Shown here: positions 34,006 through 45,612 of the stretch, piece after piece
Numbering within the stretch: position 1 is the stretch's first letter
Layout: each line of letters begins with the position of its first letter
Source: Nephrocerus scutellatus
Lineage: Eukaryota > Arthropoda > Insecta > Diptera > Pipunculidae
Assembly (NCBI GenBank): GCA_947095585.1
Contig: OX352763.1
Location: forward strand, 32,103,462-32,167,461
Length of the DNA: 64,000 bases
Direction: 5' to 3'
Notes under the pieces: generated by a model
What the model saw: the letters and a program-made list of their open reading frames with translations, nothing else
Databases searched by the model: none
What the model was told of the DNA's origin: nothing
Position numbers and translations under genes: made by a program

Positions 34006-34240
34006 GACAAGCCAAGAAGCTTCTAAACTATAACATTAGTCATATGAACAGGGCCATCAAACTGGAACGCCATACACTAAGAAAACTAGTCTGGTATTTG
34101 ACAGGACATGGCCCATTCCATGACCATCTTTTGAAAATGGGCAAATCCCAATCGGATCGCTGCCGATTCTGCAACGAGGCAAAGGAAACGTCAGAGCATA
34201 TACTCTTCGTATGCGTAGCCCTCACCCAGAAAATAATAAA
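33954..34240 (+). pseudogene. C-terminal Cys/His region of I/LOA-like LINE
   Basis: This frame follows RNase H with a shift. It has LVWYLTGHGPFHDHLLKMGK and then CRFCNEAKETSEHILFVCVA, which gives C-x2-C-x8-H-x4-C. This is the zinc-knuckle-like end of RNase H-bearing LINE proteins, probably for nucleic acid binding. The same pattern appears at 39048-39190 and 17928-18212. The protein is cut soon after by the junction at about 34299. Confidence 0.75.
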
Positions 34241-34298
34241 ACATCTCAAGGCTTATACAGCTCCCTGGCCGAATTCCAGGGTCAACGTACATGATCGT

Positions 34299-34970
34299 GT
34301 CAGTTATTTTTGGAAGCCGAATTACTCCATGGCTTTATAAAGTTGTACTCTGGCTATGCTACCATAGACAGCTTAAAGTCTATAAAAAGGTGGTATAGTT
34401 ATTTTTGAAACTCTAGACATTTTTCCATCATCTGCCTAAGGGTGTAAATCTAATTGCTTCATCCTCCCATACTTGCACTACTATTTCATGAATTGCTTGG
34501 TGTATTGCGGGACCTCCTGTTTTAATCAGCTCCACTGGGATACTGATACTGGGGCATTATTTCTTCAGTTAGCTGGAAATTCAATCCTCCCATCGCTCTA
34601 TGATGCCTTTGAGATCGGCGATCAGATTATCCTCTTTGTCTTTGCAGTATGTACAACGCGGTGTATATTGCCACATACCGTGGACTCTTTGGTAGAACTT
34701 CCGTGCCTGGTGCGCTCCTCGCTCTCTGTACTGTTGTAGTTCACGGACGAGATTCTTCTCCCAGGCTGTTTACTTTTCCCGGTGTACAGATTTTTCATAT
34801 CTTCTGAGCTCTTTATATTAATCTTCGTGTGCCCTCGTTGTCTGAGGTTATTGCCTCGCTCGGTACGCAACATTCTTTCGTTCAGTCACTTACATTCGTT
34901 ATCGCACCAGTCGTTCCTATCTCTAAATATGTATATACCAATATATAACTACGCTTTCAAACTTTTCAAT
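34299..34970 (-). mobile_element. LINE family B fragment
   Basis: The plus-strand text GCCGAATTACTCCATGGC followed by TTTATAAAGTTGTACTC is close to 24713-24744 of the long B copy. Then the linker region appears on the minus strand (34873-34622), with cognates at 24890-25090, 50580-50880 and 60990-61220. No RT palm is present and frames are broken. The left edge abuts the I/LOA LINE with no spacer. Confidence 0.65.
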
Positions 34971-35618
34971 TACTAGTGAGGTGTCGAGACGGGTGGTGAA
35001 GTATAGTCGGTAAGGTTTTTAGCCTAGTGTTTTATTTTAGAAAACCAGATGTGAATCATATCGGTATGAAAAGGAAAAAAAATAAAAGGCTTGTTGGGGC
35101 TAATTGTAACCTGTTTAGGAATACTAATGCCCACCTACTCGTTTGTAGTCCGACTTTTTGTATTACTTTTCTGGTGTATGTGTTGTATAGTAGCTTAAAA
35201 AATATGGTTTTTGATTTTGGCTGTGGTCGGATTTGAACCGGCTATGCTGGGTATCTTTTGGATGTCATATGGATGTGACTAGAATCCCGGTATATTTGTT
35301 TGGATCGTATGGTTTGTGACTTGACAATAGCCATATGTACAATGACTTTCTTCATTACAAAGCAAACCAGGGTAGTCCAACTTAACCTAAATGAAAGACT
35401 CCAAGGTATAAGTTTCCAGCGTCAGCTGCATTTCTTGCCATACTGCCCTCAGATTATTCTTTTCCTAAAAATTTGAGTATTTCTGCAACTGGCTTAGATA
35501 TCAGCAAGCCGCCGCCTCATTAATGAGCACTCGAAGTAAATGTATAGACAGACGGACGGACAAACTGATCCCATTGCTCGCTTTTAGTTTTGTGGAGGGT
35601 GGAGGGAAACACCTTCAC

Positions 35619-35689
35619 AAATCAGCACAGAAGACAGATCTCCCCTTCTGAACACGTCAAGTGGAAAATTCCATCCGATGGGAATGCGG
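35619..35689 (+). repeat. 70-bp dispersed repeat, copy 1
   Basis: Shares with 37954-38024 the blocks ATCAGCACAGAAGAC, GATCTCCCC, CTGAACACGTCAA and TTCCATCCGATGGGAATGCG in the same order and orientation. Identity by eye is roughly 85-90 percent. The flanks do not match, so these may be two remnants of a small mobile repeat. Confidence 0.8.
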
Positions 35690-37953
35690 TGAGATCTCGT
35701 TAAATACGCGCGTAAATACATTTCCAACTTTATGGGTATGTGCGGTCGTTCAGCTGAGTGCTGCTGTGTTTAACAAGACGGAAAGATTCGCCGGCTATTA
35801 TCATACCTCGCATGCGCAACGCACAGTACGTGCAGCATCATCATTGCGATGCTAAAGATGGTGCTGCTGCTGATGATGATGATGGTCGACTTTTGAGAGC
35901 GTGTACATCCGCATGTTACTCGTATACCACGATGCGGTGACTCCTCACGCATGTCGGTAAGGCCGATCTGAGCAGCAAGAGACAACAAAAACAAAAGTAA
36001 GCGTGTGTGTGTACGATCGAGTTCCCGTTTTATTGCCTGTTGTTCGCCAAACAAAAACCAAAAAAAAAAAGCTAGCAAGAGGAAAAGTATGGCCACCATG
36101 TTGCGGCGGCATTGGACGACAGTTTAATCACCACCATCGGCGCGGTCGTCACCAACTAGCCAGCTAACCAACAGCCAGCAGACAACCAAGCCTAATAAGC
36201 CGCTGTCCGACACTTTCTCGCGAGTGAACTTGTCATGTTGTTCCTGTGACCGTTGTAAAGGTTCACCATAAACATAAACGGTTGTTAATGGCCCGCGCAG
36301 CACAACAATCTCGCGCATTATAACAAAGCGATTTTGTACCAGTTCTTCTGCCCCTTCACAAAATTCGTACATTCGGCGCAGTCCGGCCGAAAAGTCAAGA
36401 AACACGTAACACCAAATAATTACCACAAATGCGAAGCTAAAAAGTCAGAGCTATTCTCGTTATGATTCTCATAAATCGTGCGCGCCGGCGCACCGACTGT
36501 TCTAACCATCAGGCGTGGAGTCGTGTCGATGCGCCTTGTGGCTGATGGGACGAAATGCACAATAAGCTTTCTTCCTCTGTCCCAAAATAAAGCTGTTGCT
36601 CTTGTAACGCACATCGCTACATCAGAGTAGTAGTCCTACTTTGAAATACAAGTTACGAATACGATAATCCTTGCCGTGCTATGGGATTTATATGAATGAA
36701 CCTTAGCCGACGACGACATGGAACCCAACGTGAACGGCACAATCAAAACTGAATGAATCACAATGGGAACTGTTTTGTGCCCCTTAGGGTTGGTTGGCGT
36801 TCGATGGGTCGGGGCCGTGGCTAGTTATTAAGTCTCGCATGTTTTTTGTACCTTTACCTTTACCTTTACCTCCTCATCAGACGCGGAGTGCTTTACCGGC
36901 GTGGCGGCGGCTCGATGACTTTTACGATCGTGCGAACTCGCCGCGTCAATTACTCGTTCGCTTCTTCCGTACGTCCCCGTGCGGATAGTTTGACGAGCCA
37001 AGCAGCATTTTTATGAGATCTTTTTTCATTGCTCCACAGTCCGACACACGCACTCACACACACACCGTCGACCGACAAACTAACATTCGGTTGAGATGTA
37101 GAAACGTGTTCGGTATAGCGCGACCAGCAACGTGCAAATTAATTATCTTATCTCGTTTCGGCCGGGTTTCAGACGATAGAAGGTCATTAAGTTGATCACC
37201 CAATTAGACGGTCATGTCTTCAGGTTTTGCATTGTTATTGCTATTTACTTTTTATTTTAACTTTTAATCCAAAAGCGCCGGCCAAGCTGTCAAGCCGCAT
37301 CTTGCTTTGTTCTGGGCATAATGCAACCGACGGCGTGATCACCGTTCAGTTCAGTTCCTTTGTCTTATCCTTTGGAGGAGTTGCAAATTTTTTCTCTCCT
37401 CTGTTGATTGTTTGAATTTCAAAAATGTACAACAAAATAATAACTCACTCGCACTCACACGCCCCTATACTCATTCCAAATCGTTTATTAATTATCTTCA
37501 TTAATCAAAGAGTTAAGTTTAATCGGAGCCCGAGTGTCGCGTAACAGTTTGCCCACAGATAAGGACGTTTGTATCGATATCGAATCTTAAGGAGCCACTT
37601 TGAGCTCTGACTGCGGGCATAACAAGATAACACGGAGGAAAGCAATTATTTATTTATTTGCGTGTAGCATATATCAAGAGATGCTATCCACTAAATAGGA
37701 GTTTAGACATTTGGTGCATTACGCACGCATTAGGAAAGACACAAGAGTGTTTCACGTCATCCTGCATACAAGTAACAGGCACAACAATTTTGTGTATTGA
37801 ATCCCTTATGCCTGTTATAGCCCTAAATGATCGATAAACATCACAAAGTTCTGTAAGGCTGTGTACAGTTTTTAAAAACAGTGGCTGTAAGGCTAGTGTA
37901 ACCATGGCACATACAGCAGAAGAGAATGATAAAATATAACCTCACGTATACCC

Positions 37954-38024
37954 AGATCAGCACAGAAGACTGATCTCCCCGACTGAACACGTCAAATGGA
38001 AATTTCCATCCGATGGGAATGCGG
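37954..38024 (+). repeat. 70-bp dispersed repeat, copy 2
   Basis: The second copy of the block at 35619-35689, in the same orientation and 2.3 kb away. It is preceded by TATACCC and followed by ATCATGTGAG, unlike the first copy. Confidence 0.8.
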
Positions 38025-38179
38025 ATCATGTGAGTCGTCTAGCTCAAAAAATGACGTGACCAGTTGAAATGTCACATTTGCCCAGCTGTTAATATTTAGA
38101 CATTGATTGCCAAACCGCTTACTAACTCACTCATTTGGCTCCTTAGCCTATTAATAGTTTCCTCCTATTCCTGTTTGCG

Positions 38180-38432
38180 GTCTTTACTGATTAGTGCACT
38201 GGAACACTGAGCGGGAGCTTCGAGGCTCGAATTCCAGAAAAATCAAATCAAAAAAATCTTTTTTACGATCCAACTTCTTGCGAATGTCTGACAAACGTCA
38301 TTCTAGAGTAATAACTGTCATGGAAAGTTTCTCAAATCGGCGTTCGGCTACGGATTTAAATTGAAGGTCCCTTCCATTTGTGCGCAGAAATATAACACGC
38401 ACAGTTCGTGTGTCCCACAACGGTCTGTCGAG
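38180..38432 (+). mobile_element. tRNA-derived SINE, copy in plus orientation
   Basis: Matches the reverse complement of 62535-62822 over about 240 bp. Shared blocks include GAGTAATAACT, TTCTCAAAT/TTCTCAATT, CGCCGTTCGG or CGGCGTTCGG, and CCATTTGTG. The head carries a B-box-like GGCTCGAATTCCA (about 38223-38236), aligned with the better GGTTCGAATCC of the other copy. The A box is degraded here. RNA polymerase III would have transcribed the ancestor. The two copies lie in opposite orientation 24 kb apart, so they are dispersed and not tandem. Confidence 0.65.
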
Positions 38433-39047
38433 CTAAATACTTTTTTTCCTTCCAAATTGACGACACATTTGTGTGGCCGTTTTGTGTCATGCATGTCAGA
38501 ACCCGCCACCACCGTCACTACCGTGACTTGTGATCATGCAATTAATTGTTTATCAACTCAGTCTGTTAGATTTTCATGTCCCTAAAACCTAAAGTGTATC
38601 TATATAGCTTTGTGTTTACTCCAATAAATTTTGTTTCGAAGATTGTTTGTAGAGCTTTTCGCTCTCGCTCGGAGTTGGGTTTTTTTTAGTCAGGTAAAGA
38701 ATGAACACCACCGTTATTAGTAGTAAAATAATAAAATGAACATCGATGCACCCTTGGTGTGCAAGAAAAGTTAAAAAAATACAAGCCTAGAGAGGATTCC
38801 CCGGGTGATGAAATAGAAGAATTATTTGGATCTGTCGAATGAGATAACCATTATTGGCAAATACCAGTGTGACTTCTTCGCCAGTAAATCAACAACTGGG
38901 GTCGAATAACGACATCAGTTAACGAGTGAATGAAATTCATACGTTAACGAGTGCTCGAGTATTTACATTGGGATGATCACTACTCGTCACTCGTTCACGT
39001 AACTCAACTCCGCCGTCCAGCACATTTTCTAATGAAAAATGCGTCTG
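38433..39047. other. Spacer with no recognised gene
   Basis: No domain or repeat was assigned. Around 38900-39000 there are several near-copies of the motif GTTAACGAGTG/TCGTTCACGTAACT in both orientations, which may be decayed inverted repeats of a small element. Confidence 0.35.
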
Positions 39048-39190
39048 CTTAACCAAAGTAATGCTGGGTATTCACAGAGAATATGCTCGGATGACTATTC
39101 CGAGCAGAACCTAAATGCTGTCTCTAAGTCCACACCAAGTTTGTTAAGGTGATGCTGCAAACCACAATGACCTGTTAGAAAACGTACACA
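39048..39190 (-). pseudogene. C-terminal Cys/His region of an I/LOA-like LINE
   Basis: The minus strand reads RFLTGHCGLQHHLNKLGVDL, ETAFRFCSE, a stop, then SSEHILCEYPALLW. This equals the LTGH...H-x-x-...-C...EHIL-x-C tail of RNase H LINE proteins. Compare YLTGHGPFHDHLLKMG at 34093-34140. The RT and RNase H parts are absent, and it begins only about 25 bp after the 18S rRNA fragment on the same strand. Confidence 0.7.
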
Positions 39191-39213
39191 GCTTCTTAAT
39201 GCTATTCCTATTT

Positions 39214-39275
39214 GAATGATCCTTCCCCAGGTTCACGTACGGAAACCTTGTTACGACTTTAACTTCTCCTTAAAG
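39214..39275 (-). rRNA. 18S rRNA 3'-end fragment (pseudogene)
   Basis: On the minus strand the sequence contains GTCGTAACAAGGTTTCCGTA, followed by GTGAACCTGGGGAAGGATCATT. This is the universally conserved 3' end of eukaryotic small-subunit rRNA, with a few substitutions (for example CTGGGG for CTGCGG). Only about 60 bp are recognisable. The rest of the rRNA gene and the ITS are absent. It stops at the natural 3' end of the rRNA (GGATCATT) and is then joined to LINE sequence, so it is a processed fragment and not a functional gene. Confidence 0.85.
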
Positions 39276-39599
39276 CTCATTACATGTTTTTGTTGACTTT
39301 AAAGCCCCTACTATAGCATTCCCAGAAAAGAACTTTATAACGCCACAAGCCTGCCCACATCCCATTATACAAATAAATGGGTTCCTAGTTTTTAATATTT
39401 AATTGAATATCAATTACCCTCGAAATCGCTTGAAGCGTGCACTAATTAACAAAAAAACACCCACCATACAAAACCACACCACTGTTTCACCAACACGTTA
39501 TATCTCAGCCAAGACCCGAGACCCTCCAAATCCCTATAGGCATGGCAGGTAGGTAGGTATTATGAGGACCCCGCTGTAATTGGGAGGTCTTGAATTACC
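39276..39599. other. AT-rich spacer between 18S fragment and next LINE
   Basis: Nothing is recognised in the first 200 bp. From about 39540 the text may be the 3' untranslated end of the LINE on the minus strand that occupies 39600-40960. Confidence 0.35.
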
Positions 39600-40960
39600 G
39601 CTAGTAATCGCCATTTTGATGCCAGAAATCTCAAGCGACCTAGCATGGATATTTAAGTGGCTTAAATCCAGCCTGTATAGCATTCAGATACGAGATCAAC
39701 TCGATGATCCTGTAATCTGAGAGCTCTTTCAGATCGGCAAAAAATGGTTTACCTAAAATGCGGTGTCTGACAACTGCGGAGGAAGTGTATGAGAGTTTCT
39801 TTCTCATTTTCATTTTCATTGCAAATTCTGCAGAAGTTGTTGTGCGGTATACCCAACATGGCAGCATGGCTGCCCACTAGCCATTGGCCCGTGCTGATAG
39901 CCCCAACACTTCCGTGTTGTAGATAACAACTCGGTGGTTTTTGTTTTGCTGTAGGATGGCCACATCAATCTTGAGAAGGCGCGATCGACAGACTGCTCCA
40001 CCGGAGCTGTGACAAAGTATTAAAAAAGTAGAGAATTTGTTATTTGACTGAGGTCGTGGGACAGCTAACACTATCCCTAGAGGCGGTGTCCAAAGCGAGA
40101 CCCATCTTAGCGAATTCGTCCGCCCTTTCATTTCACTCTATATTACTGTGCCTCGGCACCCACACTACGGTGATGTCAAGGAATTGGCTGATCGAAGCCA
40201 ATTTTTCTTGGCACAGTTGTACGAGTTTCGTGTTTATGGTGGCCGCATAAATCGCCCTTATGGCAGATTGGCTATCAACACATATGCCAAACTTTCCGAT
40301 TAGTGCGTTACTGAGACTTACTGCGCTGCAGGCCTCCCTAATTGCCAAGATCTCTGCCTGAAAGATTGTATGACTTAGACAGATGTAGATCATCCAAGAA
40401 GATACCTGCACCGACTCCATCCTTAATCTTGGATCCGACAGTCAATATTGTTACGTCAAATTGCCTCTTAACTGCCCCATCCTTTCAGTTTCCCCTGGTA
40501 GGAAACTCAATACCGAAGGAGGAGTTGAAGCTATGTTTTGGGATGTAGTAGTCAGTAGTGAATGGTTTCTTTCCTTCAGCTACTGTCTGCAGTACATTGC
40601 AGTGCCACCCAGGTTCCCTGAGTCGTACTGTACTGCACGTCGCAACATACTGTGCAAGATGGTGTGCAAGATGGTGTTAAGGGCATCGGTCGGACATGAC
40701 CGTAGAGCTCCTGATATGCCAACTGCTGCTAATCGCTGTAATCTGCTGAGTTTGGTGGCATTATAATTCTTCTTTATCACTGGCCACCAGACTATAGCGA
40801 TACATAGGTAGGAATTGACCGTACAGCAGCTGCATACAGCCAGAGAGCCATCCTTGGTTAAAGAGCCCATTTCCTGCCTATGGTTTTACTGCTGGCATAT
40901 AGGGCCAGGCAGGCTTTCTTAGCCCTGCTAAGCACTGCAACTTTCCCTCCAAAAGAAATG
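39600..40960 (-). mobile_element. I/LOA-like LINE, thumb to C-terminus
   Basis: Read on the minus strand: the thumb region (40870-40580, CIAIVWWPVIKK and LQRLAAVGISGALRSCPTDA), RNase H (40420-40133), then a Cys/His region (about 39880-39790) and a final hydrophobic tail (to 39640). The frames are separate but the order is that of the family. The upstream palm is missing, and the copy begins near 40960 with scraps of the thumb-preceding region. Confidence 0.75.
40133..40420 (-). pseudogene. RNase H domain of I/LOA-like LINE
   Basis: This frame of 95 codons contains IFQAEILAIREAC with the catalytic Glu, then GICVDSQSAIRAIYAA with the catalytic Asp, and VVWVPRHSNIE, near the WVPGHSxIxGN block. 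The TDGS block with the first Asp is upstream in another phase (about 40440, reading SDPR/DGVG). The frame ends at the position where the last Asp should be. Confidence 0.75.
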
Positions 40961-41039
40961 TCAAAAAATGGGTGATATTTTTGTCAATAGACGCACAGAA
41001 ACAACTAAAGATATCCGAATAACTATTTAACTACATTCC

Positions 41040-41250
41040 GACATCCGACATGGGTGTCCTCTAAATCTTGGAGAAGCTATGACAGACTCGGATGTACAAG
41101 AAGCTTCCATTCAGATTGACAGGACGGCACGAAATCTGAGGCTGCATATAAATGACAGCAACATAGAGTGCATGGTGACCAGATATGCTACCAAAAGATC
41201 CATTATTCGCCCCTCAGTTAAGAAAAAGAATCGCAAATTTGAAGTTGCAA
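41040..41250 (+). pseudogene. RTE-like LINE RT fragment after the palm
   Basis: The frame from 41079 reads IQIDRTARNLRLHINDSNIE, then CMVTRYATKR. This resembles the segment after YADD in B-type LINE proteins, in which an A-x-x-x-GL-x-(I/V)N-x-x-KT-x-x-M pattern is typical. The sequence differs from family B in this window, so it is a separate lineage. The YADD itself is not visible. Confidence 0.45.
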
Positions 41251-42899
41251 GTGCAATTCTTCAACTGTCCTTTTTTAAGGAAATGACTTCCAAAAACAAT
41301 TTTGGTAACACAAACGATGTGAAATGCCTCAATGAAATAAACTTTTAGCCGGATAAAACTCCTCAGGTAAACAACGGAGCGTGTGACGATAGTCTCCAGT
41401 GCAAATTGGGATTTTGTGTGCCGGTTCGCCAGGTTTCGGCGGCGATAAACTAGCACGAAAACCCAGACGGGTAATTACTTTATTAACTGCGCATAAATAC
41501 GAAGACAAACACATACAAAATTAAGTATCTTCCACACACTGTCAAACGCTTATTGTCGAACTTTGCTGAATGGTTTTTTATTAGAGGCCACCGCAACGCA
41601 AAGATCACCTCTGCCACCGGCCATTCGTAGGTTCAATGATCCGCTCAATGAACGTGTGAGCGAGCACAGAGTCAATAGAGACATTTAGGCTTTTTTTTAT
41701 TATTTTTGCTCTTGGCGGTACGAATATAGGGTGTGTCAAAGACAACACTTGTTTAATGCGTAGTGGAATCAAATGAGATGAAATAATTCACCTGATTGAG
41801 TGTATGTGTGTGTGAGTTTGTGTAACCCACCCCATTGAAGTGGTTATTACTAAATTTTTATTAATTTATAACACATTTTATTATTTTGTTCGTTTATAAT
41901 CCCAGTGGAGACCGACGACGACCGGCTCGATTAGCACCCGGGTAAATTTTCAATGACTTTGGGCTTTTAATTTAGTTTTAAATTTGTAACTGATATTTTC
42001 TGTATCCACCCGCAATGACATCAAATAACGAAGCGTAATATTTTTTCCGTCTCAACAAATGATGTTCTGCCGATCTCCCAACCGATCATTCGGACATCGC
42101 ACCCACCTACCGCACGCACAGTCACTTTTGGTTGTTTTTTATTTAACTTTTTTTTTTTTGATATTTTGTCTTCATCATTCCATTCAAGTGGCAAAAATGT
42201 TCACAAATACTTCTGTCAATTGGATTTGGCGCACATGCTCCTAATTTATCGTGACCGAACAAAAGTGTATGCGATATAAGAGTCTCAAAATACAGACATC
42301 TGGTTTTTGAAAGGTACAGGCGCTCCGGGTGTATATTCGTATAGAATACTTAAGAGAGCATGTTGGTGGACATGTGCCGTGAACGCCAGGTGTGGCTTTC
42401 AAGCTATTGTGTTATGAACATCTTACTTTTAAGATTCTAAGATTCTGATTTATGCCAATTTCGAAGTTGTGCTCTGGGTGACTTTTGAGTGCTAACACTT
42501 TGGCTTGCAATTATGTATCATCATAATCATATATGGCTCTATACAACCGGAGTCCGGTACTGGCCTCCCATGCAAATATGTATAATAATAATGATGTATA
42601 AATATATATATAAATATAATGTATGGATATAACCAGTAGTAATACAATAATTTTTGAGAATTGTCTCAATACTTCAATTGTTTCGTACTGAAGTGACGAA
42701 GCCAGCCGCGAAAACATCGTCAAAAAAAAAAAGAAAAGAAATTCTTTCCGTGACAAGTGATTGCCGTGTGTGTCGTAATGAATGCGAGAATGTCAATAAA
42801 TAACACTTATCATATAATATCTGCATTGCGATTGATCGGGAAACTACTGACTGCTCATACCTTGGTTTGAGCCAGTAGCACAACAATCAAGTTCATGAT
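41251..42899. other. Stretch with no recognised gene
   Basis: 41345-41520 on the minus strand has a frame with RLGFRASLSPPKPGEPAH that might be a LINE scrap, but I cannot place it. From about 41550 the sequence is single-copy with several A/T runs and simple TA repeats near 42600-42620. No exon or RNA gene was recognised. Confidence 0.35.
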
Positions 42900-43124
42900 G
42901 TAGTACTTGTTTTACCTCCTAGTGGTGGTCCCCGGGCAACTATGTGTATAAATCCTTACATATGTAGGCTAAAATTGCAAGTGTGAACGGTCTAGCGTTT
43001 CTAGTCTAGGTAACGTGGGTTAGCACCCAGCGGTACCGAATAACGCCCGCTACTGAAACCGACACAACGCCTCGGATAAGTAATGATCGAATAATGACGA
43101 CTTTTGGCTATTGTACCCAGACTA

Positions 43125-43815
43125 AGGTTGGTTTCTAGAATGTGAAAACGCTCCTTGGATCAAGGAGTGAAGGACCTCAAAATGCCAGATTTCTTCAACT
43201 GGAACGTGAGTTTCTTCGATATAATTTGGACATACAGGGAGTGAGTGAAGATAAGATGGTTCGAAGCGGGAGAGTACCAATCCCCAACGTGTAACACTGT
43301 GCTACTCTACTCCGGCAGTCCCTGTGAATCTGGTGTGGGTCTGCTGCTAACGCCAACAGCACGCTGAGGCCTAATTTCCTGGCACCCGCACATGGTGATA
43401 GGATCTTATCGGCCAGATTTCGGTCTAGAGTACGGCGCGTCACGATCATACAGTGTTACGCCGCAATGAGTCTTTCGACTGAGGATGAAAAGGAAAACTT
43501 ATACAATCAGCTAAACGCTGTAACGGAGATATCGTCATCGTGATCGTGATGGGGGACTTTATTGCCAAGGTAGGCAACGACAATGAAGGACTCAGACATG
43601 TGATTGCGAAGCACGGCCTCGGCGAACAAAATGACAATGGTGAAAGTTTTGTTGATTTCTGCAACACCAACCACACTGTCATGTTAGGCACCATGTTTGA
43701 GCATTCAACCTGGCATAAAGTCAGCATGGTTTCAACTGACAGGCAATCATCATCCAACCAAATCGACCATGTGGTGATCAGCCGACGTTTTAGGAGCTGT
43801 CTTTTAAACGTCTGA
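43125..43815 (+). pseudogene. Endonuclease domain of LINE A1
   Basis: This is an AP-endonuclease-like domain that nicks target DNA to prime reverse transcription. Recognisable parts are the start WNVKTLLGSRS (43139 on, first strand-turn motif), LDIQGVSEDKMV (the catalytic Glu block, seen as SE), the SGVGLLLTP stretch (about 43330), and from 43540 VMGDFIAKVGNDNEGLRHVI and NQIDHVVISRRFRSCLL. The canonical GDFNA reads GDFIA here. Frames change at least three times. The best open part is 43540-43815, 91 codons. Confidence 0.75.
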
Positions 43816-44322
43816 AACAGACGAGGAGCCAAAATTGGTATGGTGTGGGTATCACCTTATGATAGCTACTGTTTAGTTACGTACTGCATCACTTCAAAGA
43901 CTCCGCAATGTCATCCCAATGCCTAGGTATAAGATCGACCGGCTAAAGATCCCTTCAGTACACCAACAATCATTTATCGCTCACTGCCGACAACCATCCA
44001 AAAACATTCGAAAGCTCTGAAAAATGTTTTCAAATCTGAAGCGGAAAGTATTGTTGGTAGAAGCCTGGCAAGAACAGCACGTGGCTTATCGAGGAGACCT
44101 GGAGGCGGATTGAAGAGCGTAAGCTACTTAAAGCTCTTATTGTAGATACCCACGCAGCAGCGAGATCGAACTAGAGTCCCTGTACCGAATGAAAATGATA
44201 GTAGTAACTATATTAACAACCTTACCTCAGAAGCAGAGGAAGCAACGAGCAGGTGCGATATCAGAACCGTTTACAGAATCACCTAAGAGCAGACAGGTAT
44301 TCACCGCTCTAGCCAACATCCG

Positions 44323-45612
44323 GTGAAAGGCATAGATGGTGCCGTACTCGTTTCAGATGAGGATCAGCTCAAGCGATGGAAGGAGCATTTTTCTACGGCC
44401 CTTAACCCTATATTCGCCAACGATATGCACCCAAATCAAACGGAGCTGCTGGAAGTAACAATTTCCCGAATCCGCACCTCAACTGAGATCGCACTTAGAT
44501 CGCTATCGCGATCAACGCACTAAAGAACAACACGTCGGTAGGACTAGATGGTATACCCACAGAGCTTCTGAGTGCCGCTCCAACGACATCAGCAGAGCGT
44601 TTATATCCTCTTGTAGAGAGAGCTTGAGAGACAGAAAGTTTCCCCGACAAGTGGAAAAAGGAAATGATTGTCAAGCTCCCTAAAAAAGGTGATCTTATGG
44701 AGTGCGAAAACTGGAGAGGCATTTGAGATCTTCCTCCAGTTGCAAAGGTAATAGCCAAAGTAGTACTTGAGCGAATTAAGGAACATCTGGAAAATACACT
44801 CAATGCCGAACAAGCAGGTTTCCGCACTAGATCCTCCTGTGTCGGCCACAACAACACCCTGCGGATCATTATTGAACAGTGCGTTGAATTCCGGTCATCA
44901 CTAAACCTGCTGTTTATTGATTTTAGGAAGGCGTTTTACAGTATCAACACAGACAGTTTATCTGGCTTGCCATACGCAGGAGGAGTATACCCGATAAAAT
45001 AATAGCTATTATTAAAGCACTTAATGTGATGATGGCTCGAAATGTCATGTGCTGCATAGAGGAAAGCTGTTAGAGCAATTCGAGATCCTAAGTGGGTTAC
45101 GACAAGGTTGTATTCTATCGCCGATAGTTTTTTGTTGGTGATTAGCGACGTGCTTCGCGCAGCTTTATCTACTGGAAACGGATTCGTTGGACATTTACAT
45201 ATCAACTCAAAAATCTGGACTACGCTGACGACGTTTGTTTACTCTCACACAGGATTATATGGAGCTGCACCAAATGACAACAAATGTGGAAAAGGAGGCA
45301 AATGTTGTGGGTTGGGTTGCCAAAACCAAAATCATCAAACTTGGCACTAACTCAGTAACTCAAGTTAACATTGCAGGACAACCGGTAGAGAGAGATCTTG
45401 GGGGTATTGTCTGGACCGAGGGTGGAACTGAACAGGATATTGTCAGCCGAATCGGCAAAGCAAAATCAGTGTTTGGAATGGTGTTCATGATATGGCGATG
45501 CCATGCGATCAGCTTAAACACCGAACTACGACTGTTCCGTTCAAATGTTGAATCTGTGCTGCTGTATGGGTGCAGCACTCGAAAGGTGACCGCTACTATC
45601 ACAAAAAGATAA
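44323..45612 (+). pseudogene. Reverse transcriptase and connection of LINE A1, broken
   Basis: Several frames together cover the RT. The first block (44323-44523) carries VLVSDEDQLKRWKEHFSTAL. The middle (44530-44960) holds KLPKKGDLMECENWRG, EQAGFRT and LLFIDFRKAF, with the first catalytic Asp present. After a frame change comes a QGC-type loop and YADDVCLLSH at 45221. The last block (45235-45612) holds the thumb and LRLFRSNVESVLLYGCS. Compared with the minus-strand copy at 54616-55329 this one has many more stops. Confidence 0.75.

Larger units (their letters stand above)
32170..34299 (+). mobile_element. I/LOA-like LINE with RT, RNase H and Cys/His tail
   Basis: This is the most complete RNase H-bearing LINE in the window, though its endonuclease is missing. 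The order is RT start (about 32400-32560, FIDIQGAFDN at about 32483), palm (32585-32887), thumb (32897-33319), RNase H (33382-34005) and a Cys/His tail (33954-34240). At least four frame changes separate the blocks. At about 34299 it is cut off by a LINE B fragment in the opposite orientation. Confidence 0.8.
34971..38170. other. Mostly single-copy DNA, partly GC-richer
   Basis: No transposon coding remnant and no recognisable exon were found in 34971-38170. Composition rises in GC from about 35500. Frames on both strands (36124-36426 minus, 100 codons; 35770-36099 minus, 109) have no domain I know. Small tandem motifs include CTTTAC units at about 36851-36870 and GAT units near 35872. A 70-bp repeat is present at 35619-35689 and 37954-38024. 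It is a candidate host regulatory or intronic region. Confidence 0.4.

Noticed and set aside
35220..35260. Minus-strand GGTTCAAATCC as a tRNA gene B box
   Set aside because: No A box lies at a suitable distance upstream on that strand and no stem can be formed, so it is probably a chance match.
39214..39275. Functional rRNA gene or rDNA unit
   Set aside because: Only about 60 bp of the 18S 3' end is present with substitutions, and LINE sequence follows in place of ITS1.
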